Source: Nannocystis sp. (GTDB taxonomy: Bacteria; Myxococcota_A; Polyangia; Nannocystales; Nannocystaceae). Taken from it: 64,000 nt of DNA. The first letter of the stretch is position 1; each line of letters opens with the position of its first letter. The position numbers and the translations under genes are program-made. The DNA lies in assembly GCA_016712315.1 (NCBI GenBank), contig JADJRG010000021.1:19639-83638 (forward strand). Reading direction: 5' to 3'. Shown here in pieces: positions 10,243 through 17,763 of the stretch. Under the pieces are notes generated by a model, which worked only from the letters and a program-made list of their open reading frames with translations, made no database searches and was not told the origin of the DNA.

Positions 10243-11106
10243 CTAGACGCTCTCTTGGTAGCGGCGGGCGAGGTGGTTGTCGGGGTGGACGAGGCTGACC
10301 AGGATGTCGCAGACGAGAAGATCGCCGGGGTTGACGGGCTGGGCGTCGAGGGCGATCCCGTCGTCGTGGCTGATGTACGCGACGCGTGACCACCGGACGT
10401 CCTGGAGCGCGCCAGGGACCGCCCAATCGCGACGGGTGAGGTTGTCGACGATCCTCAGACTTCCCATGCCGTTCGAGCCCGCGTAACGGACCGAGACGTA
10501 GCAGCCCTGGAAGCGTGGGTAGAGGCAGAGCGTGCTGGCGGGGATCATGCCGGCGCTGTCGTCCTCGGCGATGAGGGCCCCCGAGGTGGGGTCGTAGCCG
10601 AAGACGGGCTGCCAGAGGTTGGCGGTGTTGGGCACGAAGGAGGCGCCCGTACGTCGGATGATCCGAAAGCGCGTGGGCATGGTGTAGGGGAGGTGGTGCC
10701 GACCCCACTGCGCCGCCTCCGACTCGTTGAGCTCGTTGACGACGAGCACGACCTGGCCGCGCTCGTCCTGGGTGGAGAACGCCAGGCGGTCCCCCGGGTA
10801 CATGACCACGAACTGCATCGCGGGCTTGAGGGTGATCTCCTGGCGGAACGACGAGGCCGCGTCCGAGGCGATCACCCGGCAGAAGCTCTGCGGGTTCCAG
10901 CTCGAGTACGCGACCGCGACGAGCTTGGGCGAGACCACAGAGAAGAGGCCGCCGAGATCCGCGGCCAAGACGCCGTGGGGGCCGCTGATGTTGAATTTGT
11001 AGTACCTCTTGCCGATGACGATGGCGTTATCGCGGTTGAGGTTGACGAGGCTGGATCCGTCCCAGTCGCCCTCGGCGTTGAGCTCGATGGTGATGGCTTC
11101 ACTCAT
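10243..11106 (-). CDS. Beta-rich protein, 287 aa; candidate capsid or spike component
   Basis: Preceded by a strong ribosome site (ACGGAGG) and expressed with the next gene upstream (30-bp gap). No known domain is recognised. The sequence is dominated by short alternating hydrophobic strands and loops (AITIELNAEG, QFVVMYPGDRLAFST, GCYVSVRYAG, VCDILVSLVHP), with no membrane segment and no enzyme motif. Strong ribosome sites and strand-rich composition in two adjacent genes inside a block with a cell-wall lyase make major capsid proteins a reasonable guess, for example single jelly-rolls as in the two-capsid-protein phages. A structure prediction would settle it. Confidence 0.55.
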   Translation of the reverse strand: MSEAITIELNAEGDWDGSSLVNLNRDNAIVIGKRYYKFNISGPHGVLAADLGGLFSVVSPKLVAVAYSSWNPQSFCRVIASDAASSFRQEITLKPAMQFVVMYPGDRLAFSTQDERGQVVLVVNELNESEAAQWGRHHLPYTMPTRFRIIRRTGASFVPNTANLWQPVFGYDPTSGALIAEDDSAGMIPASTLCLYPRFQGCYVSVRYAGSNGMGSLRIVDNLTRRDWAVPGALQDVRWSRVAYISHDDGIALDAQPVNPGDLLVCDILVSLVHPDNHLARRYQESV

Positions 11107-11136
11107 GGTGGTGATCCTCCGTAGGTGCAGGCCAGC

Positions 11137-11892
11137 TCACTTGCAGGCGCAGCGCGCCTTGCAGAGCTCGTAGAAGCGGCTGTTGTCGTACCAGACGTTG
11201 ACGTGGGCGCTGTCGAGGTTGTTGGCGCCGCCGTTGTTGCTGATGACGACGGCGAGGGTCTCGAGGCTGCCGATGTCGAGCGGGGTCCCACGGTACTCGG
11301 GGAAGGAGACCTCGATCTGCGTCCCGTCCTTGTTGAGGTACAGGTTGCCGTCGTTCTCGTTGCCGATCTCGAGCCCTTGGTCGCTGTTCACGCCGCCGGG
11401 GATCAGGAAGAACTGGAGGGTAAAGTCCGAGTAGTTCTGAGCGCCGCCCGCCAAATTCATGTCGACGCGCATCTTGGTCGGCGTGTAGCCGGGGCGCGCC
11501 TTGTGGGTGAGGCGGATCTTCTTGCCGGGCGGGACCGGGAAGGCGTTGACGAAGTCGCCGCCGAGGTTCTGGACGATCTCCTTCAGCTTCACCAGCGAGC
11601 GGTTGGAGTACTCGTCGATGGTGCGCTGGGAAAAGTTGACGTTGCCGGGGCAGAGGAAGTTCTGGCACAGCATCTCGATGCTGTCGCACCGCTGCTGGGT
11701 GGTGCGGCAGCGGTCCTCGAAGCCGGTGAGGCAGCGCTCCATCTCGGGGAAGCGCTCGAGGCAGCGCATGAGGCGATCGGCGACGCCGGGGGTGCAGGCG
11801 AGCCGGCGCATCAGCTCGACGATCGCGACCTGCTCTTCGTAGGTGGTGGCGTTGGTGGGGATGGTTTCGTACTTGACGAGGTTGCCGGTCAT
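11137..11892 (-). CDS. Cys-rich helical head plus beta-sandwich protein, 251 aa; candidate capsid protein
   Basis: ATG 11892 with AGGAGA upstream. Residues 1-100 are helical with eight or so cysteines (RCLTGFEDRCRTTQQRC). Residues ~105-240 are strand-rich without cysteine (KIRLTHKARPGYTPTKMRVD, DFTLQFFLIPGG, TLAVVISNNGG), ending in CKARCACK. No family is recognised. It stands first in a two-gene unit with the 287-aa beta-rich protein, behind an AT-rich gap, as expected for strongly expressed structural genes. Confidence 0.55.
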   Translation of the reverse strand: MTGNLVKYETIPTNATTYEEQVAIVELMRRLACTPGVADRLMRCLERFPEMERCLTGFEDRCRTTQQRCDSIEMLCQNFLCPGNVNFSQRTIDEYSNRSLVKLKEIVQNLGGDFVNAFPVPPGKKIRLTHKARPGYTPTKMRVDMNLAGGAQNYSDFTLQFFLIPGGVNSDQGLEIGNENDGNLYLNKDGTQIEVSFPEYRGTPLDIGSLETLAVVISNNGGANNLDSAHVNVWYDNSRFYELCKARCACK

Positions 11893-12012
11893 GATGATTC
11901 TCCTGTTCTCTTCTGGTGGCCTTTTTTAATAAAGAATGATGAAAAATGAATAGAGAGGTCCGACTCGACGCGGCGGGCGCGCGAGTGTGAGGCGTGATCG
12001 AGCGGGTTTGGG
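11893..12012. promoter_or_regulatory. AT-rich gap upstream of the two beta-rich genes
   Basis: A 120-bp gap in an otherwise overlapping gene block. 11,920-11,957 is unusually AT-rich for this DNA (CCTTTTTTAATAAAGAATG and following). On the minus strand it lies just upstream of the 251-aa gene, so a promoter here is likely; a clear -10/-35 pair or terminator stem could not be identified. Confidence 0.35.
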
Positions 12013-12425
12013 TTAAGTGCCCGGCTTCATGAGCCCGAAGAGCTGCTCCAAGGGGCCGCCCCGGCGGGGTTCATGATCAGGTCCGCGAGGTGGTGATTCG
12101 GTCATTCGTGAAAAGAGGGTCATGAATTCCTCCTCCACCGCCCGGGCGCTGGGCGCGGCAGGGGCCTCAGCAGGGGCCTCCGTAGGCGCCTGCTGGGCGG
12201 GGGTGGAGCGGTCCTCGCCCGCCGCGACGGGTTTGACCTCGGGCAGCTCGTGGAGGGACCAGGCGAAGAGGAGAACCCGCTCGGGCCCCGTCGAAAGGCC
12301 CCTGACCAGCTCGTCGGGGACCTCGATCTTGATCCGAGGCCGTCCGCGTCGACCGCGTGGATGAGGCTGCGCCCGTCGTTCGCGACGACGAGGTGGCGCA
12401 CCTGCGCGAGCGAGGCGCCCTTCAT
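12013..12425 (-). CDS. Small acidic/Pro-Ala-rich protein, ~137 aa, one frame break
   Basis: The start MKGASLAQVRHLVVANDG overlaps the upstream stop (ATGA 12,422-12,425) and continues to HAVDADG; the natural continuation RPRIKIEVPDELVRGLS is in the next frame and runs to the stop at 12,013. One C missing in the GGCC region near 12,336-12,342 restores one frame; the total is then 138 codons. The product has a short folded start, a Thr/Pro/Ala linker and a C-terminal MTLFSRM...LEQLFGLMK helix. Function unknown. Confidence 0.6.
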
Positions 12426-12850
12426 GGGAGCACCTGCTGGCGGGTGATGAGGTAATAGAGGGCGGCTCCCGCGGAGAACGAGAGCCCGCCCGCTGCCATG
12501 CTGCTGCGGCCAGAGACGCCAATGGGGCTCGCGACGCCGACGAGCGGCCCGGCGAAGCCCATCGGCGCCATCACCGGGATTCCAGCCACGCTGGCGTTGG
12601 CCACGAAGCGCTGCGCGAGCGCGCCGAGGACCGCCCCGATGGCCGCGCTGCCGCCTACCAGCAGGACCTCGAGGGGCCGGCCCCGTCGAAGGGCCTCGAC
12701 GATCCGCGCGGCCTCCTCGGGGGTGGGTGCGTCTCGGATCGTCTGGGCCGTGGATGCGTCGAGCCCTCGATAAAACTGGCTGACGGTGGCAGAGAGCTGC
12801 TCGCCGAGTCTCTCCTCGGCTTGGCTTAAAACCTGTCCTGACGTCTTCAT
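12422..12850 (-). CDS. Small membrane protein, 142 aa
   Basis: ATG 12,850 with a strong GGAGGAA ribosome site. A helical soluble head (1-55; EEAARIVEALRRGRPLE) precedes two hydrophobic stretches (~58-75 GGSAAIGAVLGALAQ and ~115-135 GGLSFSAGAALYYLIT) separated by a Gly/Pro/Met loop. No family recognised. It resembles other helix-containing small proteins of the block. Confidence 0.65.
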   Translation of the reverse strand: MKTSGQVLSQAEERLGEQLSATVSQFYRGLDASTAQTIRDAPTPEEAARIVEALRRGRPLEVLLVGGSAAIGAVLGALAQRFVANASVAGIPVMAPMGFAGPLVGVASPIGVSGRSSMAAGGLSFSAGAALYYLITRQQVLP

Positions 12851-12877
12851 CGTTCTTCCTCCTGCTGCTGCTGCTGG

Positions 12878-13420
12878 TTAAAACAGAGAAATGAGATCGG
12901 CGATGGCCGGCCCCTGGCGGTTCTTTCGACCGTCTTCGACGCTCGCCTGCGCCGGCTTCGCGAAGCGTTGCTCCATCATCATCGCGGTCGTCGACCGGCT
13001 CATGAGATCCACGGACTCGAGGCTCTTCGCGGTGGCCGTACGGGCGAACGCCAGCTCTTCCGTGAAGCGGCGCGTCTGCTCGAGCATCATCTGGGCGAAG
13101 CTCTGCGACACCTCGCGCAGGTCACGGAGGTTCAGGAAGTGTTGCAGGCTGATCGCGCCGCAGACGTCGCCCATAACAGTTGCATGGGCATCGATCTGCT
13201 CTGGGGGCCGCTCTGGGGGCCGCTCGGTGGGCCTCGCGCTGCTCGCGGCGGGCACCACGTTCTCGACGTTCTGGCCCCCCTCCCTGAGATCGAAATATCG
13301 TGATGTGAAGTAGCAATCGGCCCCCGAGAGGGAGCTCATCGCCTCTCCGATCTCATGCGCAGGGATCGAATAGGTCCCGAGGTGTTTGCCTGCGAGGGTG
13401 TACAGCGTGATTTCGTACAT
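12878..13420 (-). CDS. First gene of the leftward block, soluble protein, ~180 aa
   Basis: ATG 13,420 (MYEITLYTLAGKHLG) was chosen over a start eight codons upstream because AAGGGA sits 5 bases before it and the sequence becomes regular there. Residues 1-50 are strand-rich, 60-85 a Pro/Arg/Glu linker, 95-165 a long helix with Arg/Glu heptads (SFAQMMLEQTRRFTEELAF) that may form a coiled coil. It lies opposite the divergent gene at 13,832 and the 22-bp repeats, so it probably starts the operon. Confidence 0.65.
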   Translation of the reverse strand: MYEITLYTLAGKHLGTYSIPAHEIGEAMSSLSGADCYFTSRYFDLREGGQNVENVVPAASSARPTERPPERPPEQIDAHATVMGDVCGAISLQHFLNLRDLREVSQSFAQMMLEQTRRFTEELAFARTATAKSLESVDLMSRSTTAMMMEQRFAKPAQASVEDGRKNRQGPAIADLISLF

Positions 13421-13598
13421 AAGTCCCTTCCCCCCACCGCCCAAGACAAGAGCGTCCGACGATAGGAACGCAAACTTTCATTGGAGGTGCAAGGGGAATT
13501 TCGGGCCCCTGTCGCACCCCAGGGGGGTCTAGGAGCGAGGGCGCGGAATCGACGCCGGGGGTTGGTAGGGGGAAGGGCTGGGCGTGAGGTGGGCGTCT

Positions 13599-13708
13599 GG
13601 TGGCCCGGTGGTGAGCACAAGGTGGCCCGGTGGTGAGCGTAAGGTGGCCCGGTGGTGAGCGCAAAGTGGCCCGGTGGTGAGCGTAAGGTGGTCTATTGGT
13701 GGTCTGAA
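13599..13708. repeat. 22-bp tandem direct repeats (iteron-like), four copies plus a degenerate fifth
   Basis: Unit GGTGGCCCGGTGGTGAGC followed by GTAA or close variants, at 13,599, 13,621, 13,643 and 13,665, with a degenerate copy at 13,687. The unit equals two helical turns, so bound proteins would line up on one face, as in plasmid iterons or phage operators. The cluster sits between divergent genes at the head of the leftward block and next to an AT-rich patch (TCTGAATTTTCAGCG), compatible with an origin or a control region. Confidence 0.75.
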
Positions 13709-13715
13709 TTTTCAG

Positions 13716-13728
13716 CGAACAATGTTTA
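13716..13728. promoter_or_regulatory. Second copy of the palindromic motif, CGAACAATGTTTA
   Basis: Two mismatches from the reverse complement of the perfect palindrome at 7,689-7,701. It follows the 22-bp repeats and precedes the rightward gene at 13,832, so it could be an operator for both divergent promoters. Confidence 0.4.
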
Positions 13729-13831
13729 CTGGCCGACGTGACTCGGTTTATTTGGGTTTGGGCGCGGACGAGCAGGCCTAGGCGTGAAGTTGGGGTTGTG
13801 CCGAAGCGGCGGGCTCCGGTACCGTGAGGTG

Positions 13832-15421
13832 ATGGAAATCTCGCGGTGGTGGGAGATGGTGCGGGTGGAGCTGGCGGAGCTGGCGGCGGGAGGGCTGTCG
13901 GGGGACGGCAGGGTTCCCGACCGTCCTCCCGTGCTCGACGCCCATGGCGCGACGGTCGCCTTATGGATGATCTGGGGGACGCGCGAGGCGATGTGTGCGG
14001 GGCTGGTCCGCAGCGAGGAGCGGGCGGTGGTGCCGCTGTGGGTCGGGAGCGCTAGGGCGGCGCCGACGATCACGAAGCACTTCGATGTGAAGCGCGCGCC
14101 GCCCGGGTTGATCGTGGAGGGGCGTAGGCGGACCTTTCGCGCGGTCTATGGGACGATCTTGATCGGGGAGATCAGGCTCGCTCGGGAGTCGTTCTTGTTG
14201 GCGATCCGTGGCGAGCGGGTGGTGGTGGTTCACGCGCCAGAGGGGGGGGCGCTGCGCTCGATCGTGGCGGCGCCGCCGGAGGAGCTGGGGGTGATCGACG
14301 TGGACGCGCTCTGCCAGCTAAGCGGCGAGAGAGGTGGCGGTGGCGAGGGGGACAGCCGTGTGCGCGCCAGCCGCGGAGAGACGAAGAGGCGCGCGAAGGG
14401 GCGAGGCGATCCTGCCGAGCAGAGAGAGGTGGCGACGAACGCGGTGGCGGCCGAACATGCGCGGCTGCTCGCCTCGCCGTCGAGGGGCCAGGAGGAGCTC
14501 GCGACGCTGCTGCGCCACTGCTTCGGGGATCTGTGCGGACGCGCCCTGGATCCGGCGTCGCGTCGCCGCGGAGAGAAGATGCTCGGAAGAATGATCCTGC
14601 CGGAGGTGACCGACATGTTGTGCGAGCTGGCGGTGGTGGGGACGAGCGACCTCGCGGGCAAGACGGGCGAGCTGCTCGAGCTGTTTAAAGAGTGGGCGCC
14701 GCCAGGGAAGCGCGAGGTTTGGGCGGGGATCAGCGCGCGCGCGCTCGGGAACGCGCTGCGGCTGCTGAGGGTGACGAAGACGTGCGTGGTCGAGCGCTTC
14801 GGCCATACGTGGCGGATCTGCCTGCGTGAGCTGGGTGACCCGCGCTCGCGGCTGCATCAGCGGCTCTGCGAAGAGACACGATCAGAGTGCTCGATGCCGC
14901 GATATCACCGGCGACGGCCGGCCGTGGACGCCGCAGCCGAGGCGGAAGTGACGACGGGCAGGGAGGCGAGGGTTGAGGAGGAGGCGAGGATCGAGGAGGG
15001 GGCGAGGGTTGAGGAGGAGGCGAGGATCGAGGAGGGGGCGAGGGTTGAGGAAGAGGCGGGGATCGAGGAGGAGGCGAGGGCTGAGGAAGAGGCGGGGATC
15101 GGGGAGGAGGCGAGGGTCGAGGAGGAGGTGACGGTCGAGGCGGGGGCGACGGTCGAGGATGGGGCGGGTATCGAGGATGGGGCGGTCGAGGAGGGGGCGA
15201 GGGTCCCGGAGGAGGTGACGGAAGCAATGGTCGCGAAGGAGTTCGAGACGTTCTTCCCCTCCCGCTTGAGCGAGGGGCACGGACGGATGACGGTGCTCGA
15301 CGCGCTCGTGTCGCGCGACGCTCGAACCCTGATCCCCGTCGTCGTGCGGCGGGCGAGGTCTCTCCCGGCCTGCGGCGGAAGCGGCGGTCCTGGGTGTGAT
15401 CTTCGCGATCCATTATCCTGA
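13832..15421 (+). CDS. Divergent gene with Glu-rich 12-aa repeats, ~529 aa
   Basis: Unrecognised. ATG 13,832 (MEISRWWEM) is preferred; an in-frame GTG at 13,784 is possible. Residues ~1-165 look globular (ATVALWMIWGTREAMCAGLV), ~180-215 a basic linker, ~215-370 a helical domain with a winged-helix-like stretch (ALGNALRLLRVTKTCVVERF), then ~380-465 repeated Glu-rich units of the ARVEEEARIEEG type, then a short folded tail. Position opposite the operon and beside iteron-like repeats suggests a regulatory or replication role for the element; nothing in the sequence proves it. Confidence 0.6.
   Translation: MEISRWWEMVRVELAELAAGGLSGDGRVPDRPPVLDAHGATVALWMIWGTREAMCAGLVRSEERAVVPLWVGSARAAPTITKHFDVKRAPPGLIVEGRRRTFRAVYGTILIGEIRLARESFLLAIRGERVVVVHAPEGGALRSIVAAPPEELGVIDVDALCQLSGERGGGGEGDSRVRASRGETKRRAKGRGDPAEQREVATNAVAAEHARLLASPSRGQEELATLLRHCFGDLCGRALDPASRRRGEKMLGRMILPEVTDMLCELAVVGTSDLAGKTGELLELFKEWAPPGKREVWAGISARALGNALRLLRVTKTCVVERFGHTWRICLRELGDPRSRLHQRLCEETRSECSMPRYHRRRPAVDAAAEAEVTTGREARVEEEARIEEGARVEEEARIEEGARVEEEAGIEEEARAEEEAGIGEEARVEEEVTVEAGATVEDGAGIEDGAVEEGARVPEEVTEAMVAKEFETFFPSRLSEGHGRMTVLDALVSRDARTLIPVVVRRARSLPACGGSGGPGCDLRDPLS
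14965..15200 (+). repeat. In-gene tandem repeat, ~36-bp period
   Basis: Repeated GCGAGGGTTGAGGAGGAG / GCGAGGATCGAGGAGGG units coding for alternating ARVEEE and ARIEEG. Nearly identical units at DNA level suggest recent expansion by slippage or unequal crossing-over; copy number is probably variable. Confidence 0.75.
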
Positions 15422-15549
15422 GCGATTTCGGGCTCCACAAACAAAGGACAGCGGCGAGAATGCGCGCCACGATCCCGTGGTCATAGACGAGCACCGGGGG
15501 AGCGCCGAAACTTCTGGTTCGTCGAACAACCCAGGGTGAAAATGATCCG

Positions 15550-16161
15550 ATGGATCACGCTGACGACCAGCTCAAGCGCCTCCTGGACGACATGCTCACC
15601 GTCTCGCAGAAGCTCATCGGCCAGATCGCTTCCGCCGCCAACAGTGACAATCTCGCCGGGTTGTGGCGCAAACTCGGGGCCGCTATGCGGCAGCTCCACG
15701 AGCTCAGGCTGCTACCCGCTGACCTTCAACGTCGGGCGCAGCAATGGTTCATCATCGCCAACGCCGCCGAGAAGGCCCTTCAGGAGCGCCAGTACGAGCT
15801 CGTCCAGCGATATATCGACGACCTCGGTCCTTCGTGCGCCGCGACGGTCGAGCAAGTCGTCGTCGCGCCGCAAGCACGCGTCGCGGCCTCGCACTCCGCC
15901 GCTGTCGTCCAATCGCCGGTGACGACCGCGATCGAGGTCGCGGAGATGGAGGGCGTCGAGCACACCTGCCCGGAAGAGGGCGCCAAGGCTCCGGCCCCGG
16001 CCTCCCAAGTGAGCCGCGAATACCTCCGCGCGCTGGGGATCCCTACCCGTCGGATCAACACCTGGATCCGCGAAGGTGTCCTCCTCAGCCGGGAGCCGAA
16101 CATCTTCGAGCGGACACCGGAGGTCCATCGCCTCATCACCGAGTTCCTCAATCGCTGCTAG
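15550..16161 (+). CDS. Helical protein with HTH-like C-terminus, 203 aa
   Basis: Unrecognised. ATG 15,550 gives MDHADDQLKRLLDDMLTVSQK, an amphipathic helical region to ~residue 95, then an Ala/Val-rich linker, then SREYLRALGIPTRRINTWIREGVLL, which resembles a short helix-turn-helix. A 128-bp gap separates it from the gene upstream. Whether it belongs to the element at 1-15.4 kb or to the chromosome is unclear. Confidence 0.5.
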   Translation: MDHADDQLKRLLDDMLTVSQKLIGQIASAANSDNLAGLWRKLGAAMRQLHELRLLPADLQRRAQQWFIIANAAEKALQERQYELVQRYIDDLGPSCAATVEQVVVAPQARVAASHSAAVVQSPVTTAIEVAEMEGVEHTCPEEGAKAPAPASQVSREYLRALGIPTRRINTWIREGVLLSREPNIFERTPEVHRLITEFLNRC

Positions 16162-16204
16162 CAGCGCTCCTCTACCCGGCCGAGGCCGGCGAGGTGCGCT
16201 TTGC

Positions 16205-16555
16205 GGCGTACCGCCGAGGAGCGGAGATCTCCGAGCCAGCCGACCGCGTGAACGTAGCCGTAGCGATCGACGAAGAGATCTCGCAGGTGCTGGTGCTCTC
16301 CCTCGATTAGCGGGGCGGTGTAGGTCCACAGCGGCTCGATGAATTTTTGGAGCGGATCGGCGCCGAGGATCACGAGGTCATCCTCTCCGTTGCCGCTGAA
16401 GGTCAGACCGGCGATGAGGTGGCCGGAAGGCGAGCGGCGCGCCGCTGCTTCCTGCGGTGGAGGCCAGCTCCGATGAGCGCGGAGCCGACGATCGCCGCGA
16501 TGCTGCCGGCGATCGCTGTGCTCACGGAGATCTGGAGCACGCGGGCATGCTCGGA
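16205..16555 (-). pseudogene. Chimeric duplicated fragment of the 17.8-19.6 kb genes
   Basis: 16,205-16,437 repeats 17,775-18,007, the 3' end of the lipoprotein gene downstream, encoding SPSGHLIAGLTFSGNGEDD and on to the C-terminus with only a few changes. 16,437-16,555 repeats 19,535-19,645, the 3' part of the next gene. The two pieces join at a short GCG shared by both sources. The fragment is a duplication with about 1.5 kb deleted inside, and stops just before the lipoprotein at 16,569. It has no start and is not expected to be expressed. Confidence 0.8.
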
Positions 16556-16568
16556 TATGCTCCTCGTC

Positions 16569-17744
16569 ATGAGGCGCGTTTTCGCAGCCCTTGCGGTCTT
16601 GACCGCGTGTGAGCCGGGCGGCGGGGGGCCGGTGCTGTCCGCTGGCGAGGGGGCGTCGAGCTACGGGGGGGTGAGCGTTGGGAGCGATGATGCGGGCTCG
16701 GGAGGCGCGACGAGCTCGACGGTGGAGCCCTCTTCCGGGAGCGCTGGCTCGAGCGTGGGCTCGACGAGCGGCGCCAGCACGAGCGGTACTACTTCGGGGG
16801 ATACGGTCGATCCTAGCGGCCCGGCGAGCGAGCCGACGTCTTGGGATCTCGGCGAACCCGAGCCCGATCCGCTGGCAGGTCCGCCGCCTTGGTGCGCCGC
16901 GAAGAAGGTCGACTTCCTCTTCCAGATCCACCGCGGCCCCTGGATGGGCCAGCACCAGAGCGCGCTGATCCAGAGCTTTCCGGGGATCATCAGCGGGATC
17001 GAGAAGGTTTTTTTTAAAGACTTCGACTTCCACGTGATGGTGATGGACGCGGACACGAGCTACTGGGGCGCCCTCTTCTGCGCCCAGGAGAAGAACTGTC
17101 CGGGGCCGCTCGGCTGCTCGGTGATCAACGAGCCGCTCTACCCGTGTTGGGCGAACGACTCGGATCTCTTGACCTCCTGCGACCACACCAACGGCGCTGG
17201 CGGGGTCTTCCCTGCAGGTCGAGGCGCGAGTAACAAGCGCTGCGCTGTGCCCGAAGGCCGGCGTTATCTCAAGGCTGGGGATCCCGGGCTCAGCGAGGCG
17301 TTCCAGTGTCTGGCGCAGGTCGGCTACAGCGGTCCCGCGAATCCCACTCCGGCGCTGGGTCTGATGGCGCTGCTCGACCCCGACAACCTCGCGCTCAACG
17401 GGCCCGGCGGCTGTAACGAGGGCTTTCTCCGCGAGGAGGCGCTGTTGTTCATCGTCCAGATCGCCAATGGGGCCGATTTCAGCGACTACAACCCCTACTA
17501 CTGGTACCAGAAGGTGATGTGGATGAAGGGCTGGGACCCGCGGATGGTGTTCTCGGTGGGTGTACATCAGGGGTCGCCGGAGGAGCCGCTGCTCTGCCAC
17601 CCGTACACGGGCCAGTCGCAACAATTCACCGACTACTTCGAGAATAAGCTCCAGATCCCGCTCTGCCAGGCCAGCTATGCGCCCGATTTTTGGAAGGCGC
17701 TGAAGATGGCGCTGGCGCTGTGCGACGTGGCGGCGCCGCAGTAG
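16569..17744 (+). CDS. Lipoprotein with degenerate von Willebrand A-like domain, 391 aa
   Basis: MRRVFAALAVLTAC gives a short signal with lipobox LTAC; an ATG 4 codons earlier is possible. A Ser/Gly/Thr-rich linker (~25-95) leads to VDFLFQIHRGPWMGQHQ followed by ALIQSFPGIISGIEKVF, the layout of the surface vWA domains of myxobacteria, where the first strand normally ends in DNSGSM (metal-binding DxSxS). Here that motif is replaced by IHRGPWM, so the metal site appears lost. Later IVQIANGADFSDYNP and paired Cys match the usual C-terminal half. Probably an outer-membrane ligand-binding protein. Confidence 0.65.
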   Translation: MRRVFAALAVLTACEPGGGGPVLSAGEGASSYGGVSVGSDDAGSGGATSSTVEPSSGSAGSSVGSTSGASTSGTTSGDTVDPSGPASEPTSWDLGEPEPDPLAGPPPWCAAKKVDFLFQIHRGPWMGQHQSALIQSFPGIISGIEKVFFKDFDFHVMVMDADTSYWGALFCAQEKNCPGPLGCSVINEPLYPCWANDSDLLTSCDHTNGAGGVFPAGRGASNKRCAVPEGRRYLKAGDPGLSEAFQCLAQVGYSGPANPTPALGLMALLDPDNLALNGPGGCNEGFLREEALLFIVQIANGADFSDYNPYYWYQKVMWMKGWDPRMVFSVGVHQGSPEEPLLCHPYTGQSQQFTDYFENKLQIPLCQASYAPDFWKALKMALALCDVAAPQ

Positions 17745-17763
17745 GCGCCAGCGCGAGCCGAGG

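Noticed and set aside
16158..17624. 488-codon minus-strand frame
   Set aside because: Antisense to the vWA-like lipoprotein; only its last ~80 codons are real, as a duplicated fragment.
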